From NCBI GenBank assembly GCA_016617855.1, contig JAECUM010004430.1, forward strand, positions 1 to 64,000: a stretch of 64,000 nucleotides of DNA. Reading direction: 5' to 3'. Source of the DNA: Megalonaias nervosa. Lineage: Eukaryota; Mollusca; Bivalvia; Unionida; Unionidae. Made by a program: the position numbers and the translations under genes. Under the pieces are notes generated by a model. The model searched no databases and had not been told where the DNA came from. It saw nothing but the letters and a program-made list of their open reading frames with translations. Positions 57,116 to 64,000 of this stretch are shown piece after piece (position 1 is the first letter of the stretch; each line of letters begins with the position of its first letter).

Positions 57116-57361
57116 AAGTGAAAATCCATCATGCTCGAAATGCACCATGCTTTGTGACCAGTAGAGAAAATAGTGATAAATAACCCATACAAATCAAGAA
57201 ATATAATATATAGATTATGAAAAACATCAGTGATCTGATATATGCCAGAAAATATCCACCCAGAACTCTACCTAGACTTGAACAGACTACTGTATTCACA
57301 CACACACACACACACACAGATAAAATAAACCTAGAGAAGTGTAATGATTTGCCATTGTTAC

Positions 57362-57530
57362 ACTAACACTTGGGTAGACATGATTTGTTTAAAGTCCAGT
57401 TCATGTTCTTATGTATGTATGTATGTATGTATGTAATTATTTATTGCAGAATGTTTTTTTAAGTTGAACACAGTGCCATTTAATTTTCAAAGACTTGCCC
57501 ACTAAAATACATTCACATGTATTGTGAGAG
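57362..57530 (+). repeat. Direct repeat flanking the L1-like LINE, right copy
   Basis: This is the partner of 53010-53210. It shares CTAACACTTGGGTAGACATG, AGTCCAGTTCATGTTC, AAGTTGAACACA and CAAAGACTTGCCCACTAAAA. An (ATGT)n tract at 57411-57435 replaces the AT run. The two copies bracket the L1-like element almost exactly. Confidence 0.85.
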
Positions 57531-58640
57531 CTGAGAGGTTAATTTCTGAGCAAAGAATAGTAATTTTAGAGAGATAGAGGGTGGAGACATTCTGCTGGTA
57601 AACAAACAAAAGGAAAAGGAAATTACATGTACGTATTGGCAGGTTTCATTCCATTATTAAAATTAAAATTATGAGAAATGCTGTGATTTATTTTTTCATT
57701 GCCAAATGCAATGGTGAAAGTGATGAAAAGTCATATCACTTAAATATTTTCAATAGGAGATAAACTTTTATGTATATTTTCAGTTAATGCAGATACAGTA
57801 TTTGATTGTGGCTATGTACCTTGTAAATATTTCCTACAATGCCTACAATTGTCACCACACAATGCATTGAATATTTATCAGTAATGAGATAAATATTAAG
57901 GCACATTGTTCCATATAATTCTGGTTATTTTGTACAGTCAACAAATACTATCTTTACTTATTGGTCAATACTAGCATGATAACTCATACCTTTTGTTTTC
58001 ATTGGGAAAATGTGTGTTTAATGTTAATGTTCTTTGTAACGTTACAGGTAACTGTAAATTATTGACATAAAAAAACTTTTTTTTGTGTTTATACACACAC
58101 TAAATTGTTCTCTCAAGCTTCTTTATGCAATATCTGATATTTTAAAAATTATTTCTTTAATGCCTCCTGTTTTTGTTTTGTTATGTTAACTGTGTGTGTG
58201 CTTTGGATTTTTAACACAATTTTTCAGTTTTATCCATGTAATATATGGAAACTACTGAAATCCCATTAAGGGGAGGGAGGGATGGAGGTATAAACAAATG
58301 CCAAATGGCAGCTGTTTGTTGGCAGCATTATTATATGGCATGCAAAAATATAATTTTAAACAAGCATATAATTACCTTCTATCACTTGTTTGACAATAAC
58401 TATGTATTGTATCAGTGTACCTAATTCAGTTTCAGCTGGCGAATATTCTTTGATTCTTATCATTCTACTTCAGAAAGCCTCTGGAACTAATACCCATTAT
58501 ATATATATATATACACTCATAGCTGTCTAGTCATCAGTTTATCTACTGTTTCAGATATTAGCCCGCAAGCCTTTGAAACTCTACCACTGTAGTAAGAAAA
58601 TGCCAGAATATCTGAGAAAAAATTCTGCATGAACGCACGC
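57531..58640. other. AT-rich DNA, no gene recognised
   Basis: There is a short TA run at about 58500-58512 and a (CA)n at about 58636-58668. No coding signal was seen. Confidence 0.5.
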
Positions 58641-58649
58641 ACGCACACA

Positions 58650-60994
58650 CACACACACACACACACACATTCTTGTAAAACCTACAAAACGGGGACATGA
58701 TTTTTACTATCAAAATGGGGACATTTTTATTTTAACAAATTATGGGTGATAAAGATCTATTTTACTATGCATTTGATATATACATGTCATTTCTAATTGA
58801 TTTGTGGTTGATTTCCAAGAAACACTGTATCAGAATCTTTACTATCAGAACGGAGACACACACATATAAACAGTATTAGAAATTATACAATGAAATAGGG
58901 GACATTCAATAAGTATGTATTTTGATTCTAAATAGAAATCAATTCAATCTAAATACTGCAGTAATCTCACCTCATGCACATAGTTCCCATCCATATTAAC
59001 AAACTAAATTAAAATTATCATGTTGAATTTTTATATAATGTTTGTTGTATATATAAGTAAAAATGTACATCCAGGAGTTTGAAGAAGTTGAATTGTCAGA
59101 GTTGTGTGAAAATACAGAGAATGTGTCCCTTTTTCTAACATGAAATAATCAAAGATCTGCATGCCAGTCTTCAGTTAAAATAATTTTATTGGCAAGACTA
59201 CAGTTTAGAATTTAAATTGTCCCACAAAATAACACATTTTTAACTTTGGTGTACAAAAATTTGCCACTTTAGTGCAATCCCCGTCATTAATAAGTCCATG
59301 CATGATCATGATATGATCTCTTCGATCTGAAACACACCAAAAATTTTTTATGATGGCATGGTTTAGTTTTAGTAAGCTCAGGTCAGAACCGCATAAGAGT
59401 CCCTGGAGCCAAATAGTCCCTATTAAAATCTAATTGTGTGGACTGATTGTGTGACTCCATGTGCAATATTCATGATAGAGAGTGGAAAATCGTACAATGG
59501 AATAATTGAGAAGGGACTGTCCCGTTATCTGGAGACGCCTTTTATTCTTACTATGATGGTAAATATGGTGTAGAGTTACAGGCGAAATGAAGCTTAAAAT
59601 CATGATTTGACTGACTTAAGGTAGCGTAGGAAAAATAGTTCCCGGTATTTGGTGTTTGAGTTGTGATTCGTATTTTATGGTAGTTAAGTACCAGCGCTAC
59701 ATTACGGAAAAGTAATAAGGAGAAACAATGCAGTTGTGAGGTAGGCAGGCAATTGTGAAGTTGTGATGGTCATGCATTAATTAGAGGAAAATTATTACAC
59801 TTTGTTTCATTCATTCACTAATGAGACCTCTTGCATTTAACAGTATTAATGTTCTGCCTTTCGCTTAGTGAAGTCAGTTGTGAATTTAATGTTGTGTATT
59901 TGTGGTCATTGATTGATTAGAGAAAAGTTGACAACTGTTATCATTGGGTCCTTAGAAATAGGGGAAAACAAGAGACTTACAGCTGGAAAGAAATGAAGCT
60001 AGCAAGAAGGAAGAGAGAGAGAGGTACTGACTAAACGAGGAAAGAATGAGAAACATTTGATAATTTACCTCTGAGTCAAACAAAATTTATCTGATTTTGT
60101 TTCACATTATTTATACTTCAGCCAGCATGCATGTTTATGATATATCGAGAAACACTAAATATGAGTATGAAAACTTGTATTTTCAGCATCGTGACTGGTG
60201 TACTTACAAAAATTCTTTTTATTTCCTATTGGCTCAAGCTTAACTTGTCAGATTTAACTCTGATGTCGCTAATTGGAGGAAAGAAATGATATTATGTTTT
60301 GGTTACCATACAGTCTGTTCATTATTATGCTTCTAACCACATTTGAATGAACTAAAATCTATGTTGATATTTTCCAGTGTATTTCTTATCCAAATGTGCA
60401 TGGCTCAGAGTTAAATAGGAGATAAAATATACAAGCATAGATGAATTGTTAGAATCTCTTGCCCATCGTAAAAACTGTGCATAATATCTGCATGAAACCT
60501 TTTATCCAGTTTTCTTGCATTCCTCGATCTAATTTGGCGAAATGTGTTATGAACGTTGGACTACCCATTAATAAACATGTATATCGATATTGCTGTCAGT
60601 GTTAAAATAGAAAATATATATATTTGTCTATGTTTACGTAAATGATTTAAATCCTGTTAGCTCTTCTTGATGCCATCTTCAGTAATTCAGAAGCAAAATC
60701 CACAAGCTGACAGCAAAACTGTGTGAATTTTTACTGCATAAACAGGGACACAGTTTTCTGACTGATATGAGGTTTTGAGTCGAGTGGGAAGTGTGTACTG
60801 TTGTGTATAGCATGATGTGAAAAAATACCAACAAAACGTGGACATGCTCAGATACGCTTATTTTAAGGTTTGTATTATTACATAAGGCCTTGGCATTCCA
60901 CTTAAGCCGACATTACAAAATGGGGATGTTCCTGTTTTAAGGTGTGTCCCCAATCTGTTGGTGTGTATTCACACTGATGTCCCCATTTTGCACC

Positions 60995-60998
<4 letters not shown>
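58650..60998. repeat. Possible DNA element with inverted GGGGACA subterminal motifs
   Basis: Near the left end, AAAACGGGGACATGATTTTT and AAAATGGGGACATTTTTATT occur at 58685-58735, next to a CA microsatellite. Near the right end the inverse words occur (GTCCCCATTTTGCACCTTTT at 60979-60998, and TGTCCCCAATC), next to another CA microsatellite. Scattered copies of GGGGACA or its inverse lie between. No transposase was recognised, and the ends cannot be defined because both run into (CA)n. This may be a non-autonomous DNA transposon. Confidence 0.35.

Positions 60999-60999
<1 letters not shown>

Positions 61000-61078
<79 letters not shown>
61000..61078 (+). repeat. (CA)n microsatellite, ~79 bp
   Basis: An uninterrupted CA/AC repeat directly abuts the left end of the second hAT relic. 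The His-Thr repeat open frame across it is not a gene. Confidence 0.98.
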
Positions 61079-61080
<2 letters not shown>

Positions 61081-63250
61081 CCTGTGCTGAATATTCACTT
61101 CATATTTGTTTCAGCTCCAAATAGTTTATTAAATGAGGTATTCATATTTGGCCGAATAGTATGCTGCAGCCAAATAAGTATAATACAGTCAGGACACCCT
61201 TCGTCAACAACTGACTCATTGTGATCAGTTTTGTTTACTTATTCTACTTGGCTGGGCAGGAGGCCAGCAGTCAGTTCGTTCAGGTACTAACCAGACATTT
61301 GGGTCTTGCTATCTGCATGCATTGCTGAGTGGCAGTCACACTGTGACTGTTGTATTAAACATAAATTGTGTGCCTTTGGTGTATGTGCAAAATAAGAAGT
61401 GAAGATTTTAATAGGCCTATGCTCGTTGTTATAGAAAAGTGTAGTCCAACCTGGAAATTTTTTAATGTGTGAGGAGGATGACTGCAAAGCAATGTGTACA
61501 TTGTGCAAAATGGTTAAATTATGCAGTGGTGTTACATCTAAGATGTTTACAACATTACCTTTCAACAAGCACCTGTCATGAAAACATCTAGAGGAATAAA
61601 AACAAGTTGTTTCTCAGCCTTCAGCGACAAAAAATCTGCAGCTGGAGCTAGATCGTCAGTTAAGGCAAACATCCAGATGATGCTAACTGAAATGGCATCC
61701 TAATAAAAGACATAGGCAATAGAGAGTGCTGAGGCAAACAAAATACATCTGCTGTTGGCAACATTTTGGCAGTAGATATTCAGCCATATTCCATTGTGGA
61801 AGACGGTTTCAAGTCTTTGGTTGGTTTGTTAGAGCAAAGATACATAATACCAAGCAGGAAATATTTTTCCAAGAAAATAATTCCTGACATGTACAACACC
61901 ATCAGGGCTATTGTCCAGTCATAGACTGATGAAGCAAAATGCAATTGTCGACTGATACATGGACAGCTCAACATAGCACCAAATCTTTTATCAGCCTTAC
62001 AGCACATTGAATTAAAGAGAGTTTTAAGTAAAAACTGGCATTTTCTTCACTGTGAACATTTTACAGGAAAGTACACAGGATTGCATTTGGCTGAAGCTTG
62101 GACAGAAATGTTGAACAAATGGAAAATTGAAAGAGGGAAAGTACGTGTTGTATTACATGATAATGGCACAAATATAGTAAAGACCATGAATGAAGCAAAT
62201 CTAAAAACATGTTAGCTGCTTTACACATACATTACAGCTTGTTATTCATGATGCCATTCTCTGCCAGCCATCTGTAGCAGAGCTTATTACTTCCACCTGC
62301 AGAATTGTTGGGTACTTTACACATTCTTCAACAGCAACAGCTTGCCTTCATGAAATACAAGAACTGAATTGCCAGAACATCAGTTATGTCAAGATGTTGC
62401 AACTCATTGGAATTCAACATTCAGAAAGCTAGAAGCACATCTGATGACTTCTGGTTGTTGTTATTGTTGTTGTAGGGTTTAATGCCATTTTTCAGCACAA
62501 GATAGGCTATACATGACGGCCAGTATAAATGGTGGAGGAAGAACCTGGGAAAACCCCGGAAAGAACCACTGACCCACGAGAAGCTACTGGCAAGCTTTCT
62601 CACATACTCACATTGACCGAGCCCGAGACTCAAACCCACACAGACAGAGGTGAGATAGCAATGATCCGTAATGGTGAGTGCTTTAGACCACTCGGCCACT
62701 CTGGGCCCCGATGACTTCTGGACTTCATGGGACTCAATACAAATGTGCAACAACTAGCCAGAAAATTCAATTCTTATTGACAACCAGTTGAACAAATTTC
62801 TGAATGAGCATTGTATCCCAAGGGATATTGGTCCAGTGTCATGGTGGCAGACCAATGCTGACAGGTTTCCTTTACTCCATTCTTGCACCCAACATTATCT
62901 AGCAAGCACCTCCAACAAGTGTCTCAAGTGAACGTCTGTTCAGCACTGCCACCAACACCTTGTCAGTCAAAAGATGTCTACTTGCAGACAATCTCAAGAG
63001 ACTCATTTTTCTGAAAACTAATGTATCCTTCATGCAGCAGTAACTATTTGACTGTATTTGAAAATTTGAATCTTGCTGTTCCTTGGTTAACATATTAAGC
63101 ATTATCAAGATGTTTAACTGAAGTGCTTTGACATTTTTGTAATGCCTTAGTTACTTTGAATCTTCACATGTTCTATTCGTATTTCACCGAATAGTTTTGG
63201 GTCTCTTCATATTCAGCTGAATAGTTAAAAGCACTATTCAGTACAGCCCT

Positions 63251-63251
<1 letters not shown>
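61079..63251 (+). mobile_element. Second hAT transposon relic (BED-type transposase on plus strand)
   Basis: The left end (GGCCTGTGCTGAATATTC) and inverted right end (TAGGGCTGTACTGAATAGTG on the - strand) form a typical hAT-like TIR. Transposase pieces include a BED finger at about 61470-61570 (C-T-L-C...H-L-S), ILAVDIQPYSIVEDGFKSLV (about 61763-61822), YIIPSRKYFSKKIIPDMYNT (about 61841-61900), an H-F-T-G-K-Y-T-G-L-H block at 62060-62090, and VRVVLHDNGTNIVKTMNEAN at 62140-62200. The C-terminal dimerisation region is at 62840-63040 (W-W-Q-T-N-A-D-R-F-P-L-L, then PPTSVSSERLFSTATNTLSV). Frameshifts and stops are frequent, and a SINE interrupts it at 62455. Microsatellites at both ends hide any 8-bp duplication. 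Confidence 0.85.
62455..62709 (-). mobile_element. tRNA-derived SINE inserted in the hAT relic
   Basis: The - strand begins GGGGCCCAGAGTGGCCGAGT followed by GGTCTAAAGC, a clear tRNA-Ser/Leu-like A box region. The B box GGTTTGAGTCTC comes about 60 bp later. A body follows (TTTTCCCAGGTTCTTCCTCC, ACTGGCCGTC) and a tail of (AAC/AAT)n. It is flanked by a perfect 12-bp target duplication GATGACTTCTGG at 62443-62454 and 62710-62721. Its sequence is unrelated to the SINE at 39801-40125. The 110-residue open frame crossing it on - is incidental. Confidence 0.9.

Positions 63252-63322
<71 letters not shown>
63252..63322. repeat. (TA)n microsatellite, ~70 bp
   Basis: A pure AT/TA repeat abuts the right end of the second hAT relic. 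Confidence 0.98.
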
Positions 63323-63326
<4 letters not shown>

Positions 63327-64000
63327 TTCTAATTGTGCTGAAAGATAATTTTGCAGTACATCCTGTCAGGGTCAGTATGACAGTGTGACATGTAAACATT
63401 AAGCTAGACTCACCATAAATAGTTGACTGCAGGGGATGGAATCTGTTCCACTGTTCCAGTTGAATTTTATTTGGGGCTCGCTTGGCAAATAGTTAGAGGC
63501 ATATAAAAGTGCAGTGTTAATGCAAGATCAATATAGAGTTTGAGACAATCCCATAAAAATTTTAGGAAGTCAGGGGGCCATCTAAAACGGGTGTTATGAA
63601 ATAATATTTTCCAGAATAATTGTTAATAAAGGTGAACTAGAGAGGATTATTTCAACTTCAGTGGGAGTGATAAAAATTGTTGCTGGTTAAAGTAGTACTC
63701 CTGATTGGTGAAGCTAAATGAGGGTATCTGTATTCCCAGATGGAATTCAGAGTTTTAAAATAATCTCCTTCATAGTATTAGGCAATCTAAGTTTTTCTGC
63801 CAAGGGCAAAAGTCTGAGTGGCTCTGAGAACAATAGAGGGTACTCTTTTTGTTAAATAAGTTGTCCAAAGGACAAAGGGGTCTGGAAATTTGTGAGACCC
63901 ATAGTCAGAGGGGAATTGGAGGGAATTCTCTGATGATAAGCAAGTGAGGGCTCAAATGAAGCACATGGTTAGTCTTAGTTACATATAATGTGTTCATTGA
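63323..64000. other. Window end, no feature recognised
   Basis: Non-coding DNA with no recognised exon. The rest of NAA20, if intact, must lie beyond this point. Confidence 0.5.

Noticed and set aside
57129..57317. Minus-strand frame starting with Cys-Val repeats and hydrophobic segments
   Set aside because: The start is a (CA)n microsatellite and the rest overlaps the 5' edge of the L1-like element. Not a membrane protein gene.
60958..61224. 88-residue open frame with a long His-Thr repeat
   Set aside because: It is produced by the (CA)n microsatellite and unrelated flanking DNA, with no recognisable protein.
62635..62709. tRNA-Ser/Leu gene
   Set aside because: It is the tRNA-like head of a SINE bounded by a perfect 12-bp duplication. 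The B box and cloverleaf are degraded.
62421..62753. 110-residue minus-strand open frame
   Set aside because: It spans the SINE and its target duplications, so it is a chance frame.
33825..64000. NAA20 exon 5 candidates
   Set aside because: No acceptor followed by codons for the expected Gly-Gly-Phe-Phe-Val-Asp-Leu-Phe block was found. Apparent Asp-Ala-Tyr-Asp-like similarity elsewhere (near 8147) lies upstream and belongs to the polymerase relic.
1..64000. CRISPR arrays, operons, prokaryotic defence systems
   Set aside because: No regular spacer-repeat structure or prokaryotic genes. Tandem repeats here have no unique spacers, and the spliced gene and retroelements show a eukaryotic genome.

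Overview
This is an AT-rich eukaryotic window, almost certainly from an animal and probably a marine invertebrate. It contains one recognisable host gene. Four coding exons on the + strand (2274-2326, 13039-13063, 21813-21903, 33695-33824) join in phase. They encode the first 99 residues, plus two bases of the next codon, of a GNAT-fold acetyltransferase closely matching NAA20, the catalytic subunit of the NatB N-terminal acetyltransferase. Introns 1-3 are about 10.7, 8.7 and 11.8 kb. I found no exon 5 after 33824, so the last 30 kb is either more NAA20 intron or the gene is interrupted. Bases 1-2273 are upstream sequence and promoter.

Nearly everything else is mobile-element debris, much of it nested. 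Intron 1 holds a large inverted repeat just after exon 1 (2587-4278), decayed fragments of a Polinton/Maverick-type element (a P-loop ATPase-like piece, a small coiled protein, and a family-B DNA polymerase split by a ~1.3 kb insertion), and a 33-bp minisatellite (10.97-11.89 kb). Intron 2 holds a ~2.0 kb element with ACAGTGTGACC-type inverted ends inside an older repeat, a foldback sequence, and a CR1/L2-type LINE 3' end. Intron 3 holds a DIRS-like tyrosine-recombinase retroelement with inverted terminal repeats (25.26-29.87 kb), itself containing a second LINE on the opposite strand, and a Penelope-like fragment flanked by an inverted repeat (31.8-32.3 kb).

Downstream of exon 4 are two Ty3/gypsy-related elements with copia-like domain order (protease-integrase-RT-RNase H), as in the Gmr1 clade. 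Copy 1 (37305-45687) has both 925-bp LTRs, a tRNA-Pro-like primer site and a purine tract. Its gag is broken by an L2-like LINE, which is in turn broken by a tRNA-derived SINE. Copy 2 (about 47.2-52.3 kb) is broken by a 2.8 kb hAT transposon with a perfect 8-bp target duplication. Then come a nearly complete L1/Tx1-like LINE ORF2 on the - strand (53.5-57.1 kb) between ~190-bp direct repeats, a region with inverted GGGGACA motifs (58.65-61.0 kb), and a second hAT relic (61.08-63.25 kb) containing another SINE.

Every transposon reading frame is broken by stops and frameshifts, so these are relics. The window is best read as a transposon-bloated housekeeping gene whose insertions give a relative chronology. 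No CRISPR arrays, operons or prokaryotic features were seen. Family assignments rest on motifs read by eye. Host species and exact transposon families need a database search.
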